From Dryomyza anilis (lineage: Eukaryota > Arthropoda > Insecta > Diptera > Dryomyzidae), in contig OX638132.1 of assembly GCA_951804985.1 (NCBI GenBank), forward strand, positions 88,664,696 through 88,728,695: a DNA stretch of 64,000 nucleotides, given 5' to 3'. A program made the translations under genes and the position numbers. The notes under the pieces are model-generated. The model did no database searches. It had not been told where the DNA came from and saw nothing but the letters and a program-made list of their open reading frames with translations. Below are positions 10,651 to 22,907 of the stretch, in pieces (positions within the stretch are counted from its first letter, which is position 1; the number at the start of each line of letters is the position of its first letter).

Positions 10651-11523
10651 AAAGTACAAAGTACAAAGTACAAAATACAAAATACAAAATACAAAATACA
10701 AAATACAAAATACAAAATACAAAATACAAAATACAAAATACAAAATACAAAATACAAAATACAAAATACAAAATACAAAATACAAAATACAAAATACAAA
10801 ATACAAAATACAAAATACAAAATACAAAATACAAAATACAAAATACAAAATACAAAATACAAAATACAAAATACAAAATACAAAATACAAAATACAAAAT
10901 ACAAAATACAAAATACAAAATACAAAATACAAAATACAAAATACAAAATACAAAATACAAAATACAAAATACAAAATACAAAATACAAAATACAAAATAC
11001 AAAATACAAAATACAAAATACAAAATACAAAATACAAAATACAAAATACAAAATACAAAATACAAAATACAAAATACAAAATACAAAATACAAAATACAA
11101 AATACAAAATACAAAATACAAAATACAAAATACAAAATACAAAATACAAAATACAAAATACAAAATACAAAATACAAAATACAAAATACAAAATACAAAA
11201 TACAAAATACAAAATACAAAATACAAAATACAAAATACAAAATACAAAATACAAAATACAAAATACAAAATACAAAATACAAAATACAAAATACAAAATA
11301 CAAAATACAAAATACAAAATACAAAATACAAAATACAAAATACAAAATACAAAATACAAAATACAAAATACAAAATACAAAATACAAAATACAAAATACA
11401 AAATACAAAATACAAAATACAAAATACAAAATACAAAATACAAAATACAAAATACAAAATACAAAATACAAAATACAAAATACTAAATACAAAATTCAAA
11501 ATAAAAAATACAAAATACGAAAT
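10651..11523. repeat. Heptanucleotide satellite (TACAAAA)n, about 115 near-perfect units
   Basis: The array is almost perfectly homogeneous from about 10668 to 11480. Variant units lie only at its edges (TACAAAG on the left; TACTAAA and TTCAAAA on the right). Because 7 is not a multiple of 3, the minus strand is open in all three frames with the same FCILYFV repeat; these long frames are not genes. Confidence 0.98.
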
Positions 11524-11590
11524 TACAAATATATATAATTAATATATATTAATATATTATATATTAATATATTAAAAAAATACAAAAAAA
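11524..11590. repeat. AT-only palindromic tract beside the satellite
   Basis: Repeated TTAATATATATTAATATATTA-like sequence can fold on itself. It marks the right edge of the heptamer array. Confidence 0.6.
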
Positions 11591-12100
11591 TGAATATGTC
11601 ATCTGAGTCTGCGGTTCCACTTCCGCTAAAGCATAACGCAGCGCACTTAACTTGCTTATCACGCCATTTTGTCGAGAACTGCGACTGCAGTATTTGTCCT
11701 GCTGCATACATACAATGCCAGCAAATCCATACATACACAATTACGAAGCAGTATGTCATCCTGCGATTTGTCGTGCTCACAACTGCTCCAGCTGCTGCAT
11801 TTTTGCTTCAGTGATGACGCAGTCTGTAGCAGTTGCAAATGCAGCATAAATTAAAATTCATATTTTCGTTTTTTTTACGTTTTGTTCTTTATTGTAATAT
11901 TTTTCATTTCTTGTAACGTTGCGATGATAACATATTGAACGCCATCAAAAATAGCACGAATATTGATTTGAGCTGCATATTGTGACAACCACAGCTGCAG
12001 CAATTACGTATTTTAATCTTGATTTTTGGTTTTTCATTTAATTTGATTTCGTTTGCAGGTGGTAATTTTTTTTTGATTTCGCGATGTTGCTCATACGTTA
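11591..12100. other. Unique intergenic stretch, mixed composition
   Basis: It is more GC-balanced than its surroundings (about 11590-11850), with overlapping short frames on both strands but no recognisable domain or splice pair. No feature is supported. Confidence 0.35.
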
Positions 12101-12109
12101 TGTATTTCG

Positions 12110-13640
12110 TAATCATACTCGAACAACTCATGTCCGGAAAGTTACTTCCCAAGACAATTTATTTTTTCCATAGCAAATTCTTCCCAGACAATTCTTCCCT
12201 GGCAAATTCCTTCTTAAACAATTAATTCTTCACAAATATTATGATTTCCAAAAAACATTTCTGAACCGTAAAATAATTTTCACATCTGAGACAATTCCTT
12301 TCCAAAATAATTAATCCCCAATTTCACGCTTTTCCGGACAATTCTTTGCTGCCTCATTTAATATTTGAAAATATAATTTTTCCCCTGAATAATTCTTCAT
12401 TCTACAATTCTTCACAGAACAATTTTTCCGCGATTCCATTTTTCTTTGAAGCTATTCGATTCCGACACAAATCTCATCCCAAAGAATTCTACCCCGAAAA
12501 TGATGTCACCATCCATTTTCTACTCATCCATTCTTCCACAGACAAATCTTTCCGGAGGCTTTCAATTCTTCCCCGTGACAACTCTTGTTTGAACAATTCT
12601 ATCCGGAGACAATTATTTTTTTTTTGATAGAAGTGTACTACGAGATAATTAATTCATCATAGAAGAATTTATCACCGACACAAATTTTCCACGACAAAAT
12701 TTCTGATATTTTTCAGTAATATTACGGGCATATTTCCGACAAACACACAGATTAATAGAATATTTTGGGATGTGCATAGCAGGTTGTGAAATGTTGTGGA
12801 ATTTTAATGGCAGATTCACGCCATATTTTGGAAATGGGCACAAAACAGACAGCTTGTGATACAAACTCCGCCTTTGTCTGTTTGGAATATGTCGAAAAAA
12901 TGTTTTTAAACAAAAATTTTGTCTGAGACAATTAACTCCCCTAGACAAAATTTTTGGCAGGGCCGAGGACTTTCAGAAACATTTTCCCGACATATCTCAA
13001 AAAGACAAAGGCGGAGTTATTATCATAAGCTGTCTGTTTTTTGCCTATTCCCAAAATAAGGCGTGAATTTGCCATTAAAATGTCATCAAATTCTACAACC
13101 TGCTATACTCTTCCCTAAATATTCCATTAAGCTGTTCGTTTGCCGGAAATATTCCAGAAATATTCCTGAAAAATGTCAGAAATTTTGTATAGGGTCTATA
13201 ATTCTTTTCAATTAAATTAAATTCTTCTCGGCGAAACAATCTTTCCCCGCACAATTCGTTCTGGAGACAAATAATTATATCCAATTCTTCTCCGGATAAG
13301 TTTTCCCTGAGCAATTCTTGCACGAACAGTATTTTTCCAAGATAACTATTACTTGGACTATTCTTCTTCGCGACTATTATTTTCCAAACATTTCTTCTTC
13401 ACCACAATTATGGTCTTTTCAGAGAAAGTCTCTTCGCAGAATGTCTTTCGGTATCAAAATTCCTCCCGCAGATAACTCTTGTCAGAACAAATCATCCTTA
13501 AAGAAACTCTTCAAAAGCAATTTTTCCCAATTCAATACAACTTTTCTCTGTTAAGTTCTTGACAGACACATGTCTTTCCAGAAGAATTCAATCATGGAAA
13601 ATTGTGTCCCAAAACAATTCTCACTCAACCAAGATTTTTT
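12110..13640 (-). repeat. Degenerate GGAAGAATTGT minisatellite region
   Basis: Dozens of variants of ACAATTCTTCCC (minus strand GGGAAGAATTGT), spaced about 15-30 bp, fill this 1.5-kb stretch. The same motif, in the form GGGAAGAATTCTAC, makes up the second minisatellite inside the Helitrons at 16839-18455 and 22825-23887, so this may be an expanded and decayed Helitron interior. Local frames are by-products. Confidence 0.55.
12695..13187. repeat. Fold-back repeat: two ~211-bp imperfect arms, 71-bp spacer
   Basis: The left arm 12695-12905 and the reverse complement of 12977-13187 share long blocks in order: CAAAATTTCTGA, AATATTTCCG, ATAGCAGGTTGT, TTTTAATGGCA, ATTCACGCC, AACAGACAGCTT, CTCCGCCTTTGTCT. 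It could form a long hairpin RNA. It sits inside the GAAGAATT minisatellite. Confidence 0.8.
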
Positions 13641-15290
13641 CTTCAGACACATCATTGTCTAGTTTGTCAACTGATTAAAATTTAATTCTTGTTAAAAATA
13701 ACTAAAATCTAATAAAATGTAATATCTTCTATAATTCTTGAGAAATCCTGAACTAAATAAATAGTACAAAAAATTAGTACTTTTTATTGAATGAGCATAA
13801 CGCATACTAGAAAAAATGTATGAAATACTATTAATATTATAGTATTTCAACAATTATTTTTATAATTTAGTCAAATAGTTTTTAAATAATTTTTATTTAT
13901 TGTATTAATAGTTTAAATATTTTAATATTAATAGTAAGCATACTATTAATTTGAATTGTCAAGTTAATACTTCGTATTATTTGAGATTTAAAGAAAAATT
14001 ATCAAATTAAAGTCAGTTATAACAAATTAAACTAATTTCGCTTAAATTTTCGACTAAATAATCTGAAAATCTTTTATTTTTTATCAAATGTTAAATTTAT
14101 TGTTATAGCAGGAACATTTGTTTTATTAAAAATATAATTTATTATATCAATTTAATATGTTATAGTTTTTATAAATAATATTAATAGGTTTAACACCATA
14201 ACTGTATAAATTATTAATTTCAATTTGTTGCAAGTTACGTCACGCAAACACCTTTTGAATAAAGTGTCGCATTTAATAGTTTTGATAGGTCTATTTTAAT
14301 GTCGTATGTCGATTAAGTCAATTTTTAAGTGAATTTTTCACAACTTAAATTGAGTGCAATTTATTTTCGATTTATGTCAATCATAGGACGCACTCACAGT
14401 AACTTGTCATTTTTTGACTTGAATTATGTAATAAAAACTTCATAAATTATTCAATTTTATTTCAATATTTTTTTAAATTAAGATAAGAAAGAGGAAGCCA
14501 TTAATAGGACTCAGAATTCAGCACAAATTTTATTCTTTAACTTTTTTTATTGTTGAAACTAATGAAAAAATACTAATAATAAAAAAATAAAAATTTTAAT
14601 CATTAGTATTAAAAAAATTGCAATTAATTCGGTACACATAACGTATAAAAACAAAGATTTAGCATTTTTTGTGCTAAAATGAAAGCACATCCATTCAAAC
14701 TTTCCAAACTATTCAAGCTCATTTGCAAAGGATTCGTATTTGTCCTTGGCATTTCTCTAATTATTACATTTTTTTTTTGTTTGTTTTATTCAATGTGCAA
14801 CGGAATCGCAATTCAATTTTAATTAAAATTCATTTATTTGTTCAGCACGCGCATATCTCCGTTTCGGTATCAGTATCTGTATCTGTAGGATACAGCATTC
14901 GCCTTCTATGATTAGTGAGTGGCATCATGATGGTATTAAAAGAGCATGGTAAATAATATGAAGAAGTAGTAGATAAAGAAGAAAAAAAAGCAGTTATAGA
15001 ACAAGTTGAAGATGAGCTAGGCAAGAGACAAACAGCACATTATAGTTGACGCAGTGCGTCAATAAAATACGCTATCAGCGGCATAATAAACGTATAAAAT
15101 ATTGAGACGTTTTTGCGTGAGCAGAGTACAAATTATGCTTTAAACCAAACTCACATCATTTAAAGCGTTAATGCAATTACAGAGTGAGTTTATGCTACGC
15201 ATGAACTATGCATAACTTATTCATGAGTTATATATAATAAGTATACTGTAATAATAATTACAAATTATAAAAACTCAACAATATTTCGTC
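13641..15290. other. AT-rich intergenic stretch with AT-rich palindromic patches
   Basis: It is extremely AT-rich, with runs such as TTAATATTAATAG near 13840-13960. No gene is recognised. The short frame around 14723-14911 contains only a simple GTATCTGTATCTGTA run. Confidence 0.4.
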
Positions 15291-15424
15291 ACTATCATGC
15301 CAAAGGGGCGAATGTGCAATTTTTGACATTTGCGTTTTTTTACATTTTTGAATGTAATTTATCCTCAAGTGTCATTTTGTTGGATATTTATAGCCACAAA
15401 AGACAAAACCAAAAGGGCGAATTT

Positions 15425-15779
15425 GAAAAATTGAAAATCTTGTCATGCCAAAAGGGCGAATCTTTTCGTTTTTTTCGCCATAACCTTTTATTGGTATAAG
15501 ATAAAATAGTAGTGTAAAGGCATTTATTATTTGCTTTTAAAGCACCTATCTATCTGCATCATTAATTAAAAATATTTTGCCAAACATTAATTTGCCATTT
15601 TTTATTTGCAAGAAAAAATTGTTGGCAAAATATTTATAATTAATGATGCAGATCGATAGGTGCTCTGAAAGTAAATAATAATTGCCTTTACATCACTATT
15701 TGATCTTGTATCATTAAAGAGTTATAGCAAAAAAACGAAAAGATTCGCCCTTTTGGCATGACAAAATTTTCAATTTTTA
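15425..15779. repeat. Fold-back element A: ~160-bp arms, short loop
   Basis: The left arm starts at TTGAAAATCTTGTCATGCC and the right arm ends with its complement, GGCATGACAAAATTTTCAA. Both arms carry AAAGGGCGAATCTTTTCG, AGCACCTATC and GCATCATTAATTA in mirrored order around a loop near 15580-15615. A further single piece of the outer arm (ATGCCAAAGGGGCGAA) lies at about 15299. Confidence 0.8.
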
Positions 15780-15809
15780 CAATTTCTTCGTTGGTGCAAT
15801 TTTTATAGG

Positions 15810-15990
15810 TGCAAAATAAAATAGTCGTGTAAGGATATTAATTGTTTGTTTTTAAAGCACCTATCGATTGGCATCATTATTTAAAAATATTTTGCCAAAC
15901 ATTTTTTCCTGCAAATAACAAATGGCAAATTAATGTTTGGCAAAATATTTTCAATAAATAATTAATGACTCTACATTACTATTTTATTTA
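15810..15990. repeat. Fold-back element B, related inner portion of element A
   Basis: Arms AAAATAAAATAGT...ATTTTGCCAAACATT and AATGTTTGGCAAAATATTTT...ACTATTTTATTT mirror each other around 15905-15930 and are close relatives of the inner arms of the element at 15425-15779. The outer ATGCC arm is missing on both sides. Confidence 0.65.
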
Positions 15991-16838
15991 TAGCATAAAA
16001 AACAAAAATATTTGCGTTTTGATCAGGATATAGCCTAACAAAAACCGTATTTTTAGTTCAGTATGTTGGCCAAATCTAAAGATATTTTATATTCGTTATA
16101 ATAATTGACAAATAAACCAAAATAACAGAAAAAATTGAAAAAAAATTAAATTTTGCTTATTTTTTTAAGCACTTGAAACTTTAAAATTTGATTTCCCAAC
16201 ATTTTTAAAAATGCACATTCTCCCCTTGGCTGACAGTGACGATATGATAAAACAATGCTGTGAACATCTCACATATCATTTTCATGTAATGATTTGGACG
16301 GTAATTGGCTGCAACAAACCTAAAACGTAGCTGTCACCTGAATCGAAACAAGCCGAATCCATTTCAGTTTTGTGGAACCAGAACCGAAACTGAAATTTAC
16401 TTTAATTTGGAGAACTGTAACTTATGTTTTGTATTCTAATATGCAACTGTTTTTATTTTAAATTCTTTTTTTCTAGACGAGATGTATTTAGATACAATAT
16501 TTAGTAATATAGGATTTGGAAAATGAAACCATTACCTGGTACTACTACTTTATTTTATATTCGAACCACAACTATAACTGAAATCGAAATAAAACTAATT
16601 TTAAAATAAAAGGGATATCGGATCCTTTTTTTAATTTTAATTTTTTGTAACTGAAAGCACAACGAATAGAATATAGGTTTCGAGTTCTGTTATAAATGAG
16701 AAAAACTGAAAAAGTTAGTTTTACCAGATTTTACTTTAAAATGGTAACGCACTAAAGTTTTAATGATTTCAAATTAACAAAAGTTTTTTTGATTGGTTTC
16801 AATTTTTTGAAATGAACACAAATTCTATTGAAAGGTCA
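15991..16838. other. AT-rich intergenic stretch; short match to the CGGTTCCG repeat family
   Basis: Around 16340-16400, AACCAGAACCGAAACTG resembles the reverse complement of the 21.2-22.1 kb tandem repeat. Otherwise nothing is recognised. Confidence 0.3.
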
Positions 16839-18455
16839 TCTATATTTATAATACTCATTTTCCGTTTGTTTGTTTGTGTGCGTTCCTGCACCGATTTCCT
16901 TAAAGATTGAAATATATATCCTACAGACACATATAAGGGGTCTAAATAGGTTTCGTTGAACACACCCTCCTTTACGCTAATTTAAAAATGTTGGTGTATG
17001 TGAATCTGAATCACAGAAAAACCTCTTAAATCATATTGGAAAAGGGGAGTAGTACCTCTTATACAATTCAAAAATTCAAAACGTTGAAACTTAATATTTT
17101 GTTGCTATTTATCTAATTAAAACTTACCACAATTAACTAACCACTCCAAAATTCACCAACTCAAAACTCAACATACCAAATCTAAATATTAAAAATCTAT
17201 ACGGATTTCCTTAAAATGTGGATTATACAGGGTGTAAAATTTTAAATTTTAATTTTGGTGTATGTGAATCTGAATCACAGCAAAATCTCTGAATGTATGA
17301 TTCTGAATATTTGCATTACAATAGTATAAGGTCGTAGAGATAACCTAAGACATAAATAAATCATATTGAAAAAGGAGATTGGACCAAGGGGCGTGGCACC
17401 TCCGATACAGCGAAAACTTTCCACTTTCACCAGCTACGAACATGAAACAAAAAACTCAAACACAAAAAAAAAATTAAAAGCAAAAATACAAAAACAAAAT
17501 CAATAACATAAAAAACAAACTCACCACACTAAAACTCACCACAATAAAATTCACCACACAAAAATTCACCACACCAAAACTCACCACACTAAAAATCACT
17601 ACACTTAAACTCACCACACTAAAATTCACCACACTAAAACTCACCACAATAAAACTCACCACAATAAAACTCACCACACTAAAACTCACCACACTAAAAC
17701 TCACCACACCAAAATTCACCACACTGAAACTCACCACATTAAAACTCACCACACTAAAATTCACCACACTTAAATTCACTATACTAAAACTAACCACAAT
17801 AAAATTCACCACATTAAAATTCACCACTCTAAAACTCACCACAATAAAACTCACCACACTAAAACTCACCACACCAAAATTAACCACACTAAAATTCAAT
17901 ATACTAAAACTCACCACAATAAAATTCACCAAATTAAAATACACCACACAAAAATTCATCACACTAAAATTCACCACACTAAACTCACCACACTAAAATT
18001 CACTATACTAAAACTGACTACAATAAAATTCACCACACTTAAACTCACCACTCTAAAACTCACCACACCAAAATTCACCACACCTAAACTCACCACACTA
18101 AAACTTTTACTAGGAAAAACTATACGGTGAAGAATTCTACGGGAAAGAATTCTACCGGGAACAATTCTATCGGGATGAATTCTACGGGAAGATTTCTAGC
18201 GGGAAGAATTCTAAGGGAAAGCGTTCTATGGGGTGGACTTTTACGGGGCAGTCGAGAAAAAATTGTCTTTGAGAAAAGTTGTTTTGGCGGAGAATTATTA
18301 TTTGGTTACTACATTTATAAAATCAATAAAAAAATTTCCACAGCCAAGCACGGGCGCCTGATATAAATAATAAAAATGTTTTTTATATTAATTAAATCCC
18401 TCCATATCTTTTAATTCACAAAATCTTGGCACGAGTCGTGCACGGGTCCAGCTAG
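16839..18455 (+). mobile_element. Non-autonomous Helitron, copy 1
   Basis: The 5' end is A|TCTATATTTATAATACTC and the 3' end is GGCACGAGTCGTGC hairpin + CACGGGTCCAG spacer + CTAG|T, the diagnostic TC...CTRR layout inserted between A and T. It has no Rep/helicase coding. Inside are a 15-bp minisatellite (17515-18105), a GGGAAGAATTCTAC minisatellite (18125-18240) and a conserved 3' tail (TTTTGGCGGAGAATTATTATTTGG...). A TGGTGTATGTGAATCTGAAT block occurs twice (16992 and 17252), showing an internal duplication. Confidence 0.8.
17515..18105 (+). repeat. 15-bp minisatellite TCACCACACTAAAAC in Helitron copy 1
   Basis: About 39 tandem units with single-base variants. The 15-bp period keeps the opposite strand open over 500 bases (a VVSFSVV-type repeat), which explains the 167-codon minus frame; it is not a gene. 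Confidence 0.9.
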
Positions 18456-18456
18456 T

Positions 18457-18630
18457 GTCTTATACAAGTCAAAAATTCAAAACGCTGAAACTTTAAATTT
18501 TGTTGATATTAATCTAATCAAAACTCACCACACTTAACTATCACTCCAAAACTCACCAATTCTAAACTACCACACAAAATCTAATCTCTTTACAGATTTA
18601 CTTAAACTGTGGATTATACGTGATGTTTAG
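18457..18630 (+). repeat. Fragment of an older Helitron interior
   Basis: It repeats 17058-17232 in order (CTTATACAA, AAAAATTCAAAACG, AACTCACCACA, GTGGATTATAC) immediately after the Helitron end, suggesting that copy 1 landed in, or next to, an older relative. Confidence 0.5.
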
Positions 18631-18655
18631 TTCATCGAAGTCAATAATTCAGGGG

Positions 18656-19303
18656 TCATTCTATGCCCTACATTTAAGACAATTAAATTACCTTTCCAAT
18701 GGTATATCACGTCTTCGAATCTAGTGATTTCTTCCTTTGTTAAAATGAACGTAAAGTGGAAATTTCCAAAAATAAAAATACAATGTTTGACTTTCTTTTT
18801 AAAATTTGGATACGGATCGCCCTATTTTATCTAATTTTATGATAGACCAATTAATTCTTAGTATTTTCTAACTAATTATAGTGATTGTAAACTGGTAAGT
18901 TATGCTGCAGAAATAATTTAACAGTGGTGAGTTGGTGGTTGAAATTTTAAAAAAATCGAGAAATTATTTTAAAAATTTATTTAAATTATAATCATTATTA
19001 TATTACTTCAGATAACATATATTCTGATGATATTTCCAAACATAATAATTTCTTACCAGATTAAAATATGATTGGTATGAAAATAGTGGTAATGAACTGG
19101 TCTATCATTATAAATTAGAAAAAATGTGGTGATTCGTACCGAAATTTTAATAAAATCAATGACAAAGTCAAAATTTGTATTTATAGTTTTGTAAATTTCA
19201 ATTTTATGTACATTTTAAATAACAAAAAGAAATCATTGCGATCGAAGATGTGATATACCATTGGAAAGGTAATATAATTGTCTAAAACGTGCATCAAAGT
19301 GAT
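18656..19303. repeat. Fold-back element: ~200-bp arms, ~240-bp spacer
   Basis: The left arm (18656-18855) and the reverse complement of 19095-19303 share TTAGACAATTA/TTAAGACAATTA, ACCTTTCCAATGGTATATCAC, CTTCGA, TTTGACTTT, and TCTAATTTATAATGATAGACCA-like blocks in the same order. The arms are visibly diverged, so it is old. Confidence 0.75.
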
Positions 19304-21170
19304 TAAAGTTTATAAACAAATTTCATGATTAGGTTATGTCATTAATATTTCTAAAAACAGTGTATCTTAAACTGGGTGCAAAATTAGATATGTTTTATTT
19401 AAAATTCGCTTATTTTGTTAAAGTCATAGAAAAACTCCGAAAGTATTGATATAAATGAACCAAACACATAAACTCTGGTAGATTTTACAGTGACGTATTT
19501 GAGGTATATTTACAATAGTAGGCGGATCGCAAGTCATATGTGACCGATAACGCCCATTTTAAAAACCCAACTGCCTAGATCTACAAGTAATCTAATCTAT
19601 GCGTTTCATTGCTCTAGTTTTGCTGGTTTTTCTCTAATTGTGAATTCAACACACAGACAGACATTGCTTAATCAACTCCAAAGTTAACGCAGATCAAGAA
19701 CATTTTCATTCCTTGTTTAGAATCTTATATATTTAAAAATATTTAGTAAATTTATTAAATTCAATTTATATAAAGTTCTGTCTTAGAGCTGCCTGCAAAC
19801 AACCGAATAAATAAAACGTTTTAAATATATTTTGCTGTATGGCAAAAGTTTTCACCATTTCCCAGCGAACATTTTCATTGTTTGTCGGCAGGCAGGCAGA
19901 CGAATTGTTTGTTGGCTTGTTTTATGTACTTTGCAAGACACTCAAAGCCTCGACTTATTTTACGAAAGTTGTGCTCATAAAAGTCGAACTGCAGCAGCAC
20001 GAAGCAGCGCCAACAACGAGATGAATGCGAAGAGGAAATTCATATATTCCCGGGCACGTTTAAATGCCATTGAGTGTCATTCACAAATAAACGCTCATAT
20101 TAGGAGGCAGCAGCAAATGCAGCGTACCAACGCCAAGGACCAACAACATCCAACAAAAAAAAAATCGAAAAAGAGCAGCCTTTATATAGCAGCATCCTTG
20201 CTGCGCCGCATCAACGACTGACTTTGGTGGCTATGTCGACGACTGCCTGAATTCGCTTGAATGCAGATAAGGTGCAGACAAAAAATAAAATTAAATCAAA
20301 TAAAAACACAAGAAACTTTGCGTAAAAGTTTTACCAAACCAAAAATCGGAAGGGGTTTTTTTTTGCTGTTGGTTGCAAAATTATTAAATAAAAATATTGC
20401 ATACTTTTAGGCGATACATTAAATAGTTCAGCAAGTAGCGGATTCTGTTTTACTTTATTATTTCTTTTATTTTGTATACAAGAAAATGCAATTGAAGCTT
20501 TCGAAAAAATAAAACTCTTAATTGGCAGCAGCAGTAGAGTGAACCAACGTTAATAGTTTTTATTTTTCTAATAAGCAATTATTAAATTTCCACCCTATAA
20601 TTGCAAAATGTAGTTTGTGGTTGTTGTTGGCGCCCTCGCTTTGACGTCAAACGTAGTTTGCAACTAGTTTCAATTAAATGAAAAACATCGCAGAGTACAC
20701 AGTGAGTTTATTTGTAAAAGAAAACGCTGTGTATTTTCAGGCACTTTAGTAAAATTGTTTTGCAAAACGGTGCTGCATAGTTTTAGGCTTAAATTTAATA
20801 ACGACTTATTTAAAAGTTTTTGTATGAAAATAAATGTGGAAAAGCTGTACATTAAAATAAACTCCAGTTTAAAATTATCTATGGTAACGTGCCTATGATG
20901 TTAATGTAATTGTTTTTTTTTAATTAATGAAAATTTAAAAGTTCTCAAAAAAAAATGGTGTGTTTCTTTAAAACTAAATTATCCCTAAAATTCGAATGTA
21001 TTCTAAAAATTTAAGGTTTTTTTTTATAAAATTTTAAGTTTAAATTCAAATTATTTAAAAAATTTCACTTACTTCCTCGCTCATTGCCTTAAAATTTAAA
21101 TAAATATTTAAAATATATTTTCTGGTTCACCTTTAATCAAAATTGCACTTTACTTAAAGTTTTGTCCTTA
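19304..21170. other. Intergenic stretch without recognised genes
   Basis: A better-balanced patch at 19830-20280 (CAG-rich, typical fly intergenic sequence) yields a 129-codon frame with no domain, signal or splice context. The remainder is AT-rich. Confidence 0.4.
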
Positions 21171-21179
21171 AAATTTTTG

Positions 21180-22095
21180 AGTTTCCCTTAAAATTTAAAT
21201 TGGTTCCTATAATTTAAAACGGTTCCGGTACTAAGATTTTAAAAATAGCGATTTTGGTTTTGATTCCGCTTCGAACAAAAAAAGTAATATGGGTTTTGAC
21301 TGCGGTTTCACACATTTCTTAAATACGGTTTCGATCCGGTTCCAGAAATTGAAACGGTTTCGATTCCGGTTCTTTGCGATCCATGACAGGGACTAAAACC
21401 ATTTGGAAAATCGATTCCGTTTCTGATTCCAAGATTTTTAAAAAAGCGGATCAGACTCCAACCAAAAACATTATATGGGTTTTGACTGCGGTTCCACACA
21501 TTTCTTAATAATGAGAACGATCCGGTTCCAGAAATCGAAACGGTACCGATTCCGGTTCTTTGCGGTCCATGACAGGGATTAAAAGCCGTTTGAATATCGA
21601 TTCCGTTTCTAATTCCAAGATTTTTAAAAAAGCGGATCCGATTCCAACCAAAAAAAATTATACGACTCTGGTTCCACACATTTATTAAAAATGGTTACGA
21701 TCCGGTTATAGAGATTGAAATGGTTCCGATTTCGGTTGTTTGCGGTCCATGACAGGGACTAAAACCATTTGGAATATCGATTCCGTTTCTGATTCCAAGA
21801 TTTTTAAAAAAGCGGATCCGATTTCAACCAAAAAAAAGTATATGGGTTTCGACTCTGGTTCCACACATTTCTTAAAAACGCTTACGATCCAGTTCCAATT
21901 CCGGTTCTTTGCGGTGCATTACATGGTCTAAAACCCTTTGGAATATGGATTCCATTTCTGATTCCAAAATTTTTAAAAAAGGGGATCCGATTCCAACCAA
22001 AAAAAATATATGAGTTCCGATTCTAGTTCCGGTTTCACACATTTTTTTAAAAACGGTTTCAATTCCGGTTTGAAAAATCGGTACTGGTTGCGGTA
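21180..22095. repeat. ~180-bp tandem repeat rich in CGGTTCCG/TTCCGGTTC, 5 units
   Basis: Successive units are marked by TTGCGGTCCATGACAGGGAC at about 21375, 21560, 21740 and 21909 and by AAGATTTTTAAAAAAGCGGAT. Spacing is 185, 180 and 169 bp. Decayed single copies occur at about 31960-32063 (reverse) and 56691-56850 (forward). The minus-strand 123-codon frame is a by-product. Confidence 0.85.
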
Positions 22096-22824
22096 CATAA
22101 TTCTTTCTTCTTATATATATCAATTTTTAAATTAAAGTTCTTCCCTTATATTAAACTGTGCCCTGCACATAATATTCCAGTTTCCTCCAAAAATTTCAAA
22201 TTGCTACATGTTCAGAGTTTTATTAATTTGTTTATAACAATTGAAGAATTTCCAATATCTTCAAATTTTCCCAATAATTAAAATAATATTATAATTTTCT
22301 AACAATTAAAATGTTCATAAAAATTCAAATATTTCAAGTGTTTCATAAATTTCTCAATTCATTCAAAAATTTCATACAAAATTCAAAAAGATTTAGTTTT
22401 TTCGAACATATTTTATAATAACAATTAAACATTTGCATACAAATTTAAAATTTCACTAAAGGCTTAAATAAAAAGTTTAAAATTTCCCTGGAAATTCATA
22501 AGTTTAGATTATTCAGAAATTAAATTCTTAATTCTAAAAATTCTCCTAAAATTCTAACTTTTTCTTAAAAATGTATATTAAAATTCCTAAAATTTAAATT
22601 TTATTTGAAATCTATATTTTCCCTTAAAATTTAAATTTTGACTTTAAATTGAAATAAAATTCTATAAATTTTTATTGAAAAATCAAGTTTTCTTTGCATC
22701 AAAAATTTTTTTAAAATTAAAATTTGTACTTTTAATTCATAGTGTCATCAAAAATACACCATAAAGTCAAATTCTACCAATAAAAATCTACAACAAAAAA
22801 TTAAAATTTCTCCTAATTTTCAAA
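22096..22824. other. Very AT-rich intergenic stretch
   Basis: Degenerate AAAATTTAAATTT-like text with no recognisable feature. Confidence 0.4.
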
Positions 22825-22874
22825 TCTATATATATAAAACTCTTGGTCCGTCTGTCGGTCTGTCTGTCTGACTA

Positions 22875-22907
<33 letters not shown>

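Noticed and set aside
10465..11499. Three overlapping minus-strand frames of 274-344 codons
   Set aside because: They are translations of the TACAAAA satellite in three phases; no composition or domain beyond the repeated FCILYFV.
14842..15024. Ser/Thr-rich minus-strand 60-codon frame
   Set aside because: Includes a simple GTATCT repeat, no splice or promoter context, no domain.
17474..17977. 167-codon minus-strand frame with VVSFSVV repeats
   Set aside because: Product of the 15-bp Helitron minisatellite.
19832..20221. 129-codon plus-strand frame, basic and Gln-rich
   Set aside because: CAG/CAA-rich fly intergenic text; no recognisable domain and no regulatory context.
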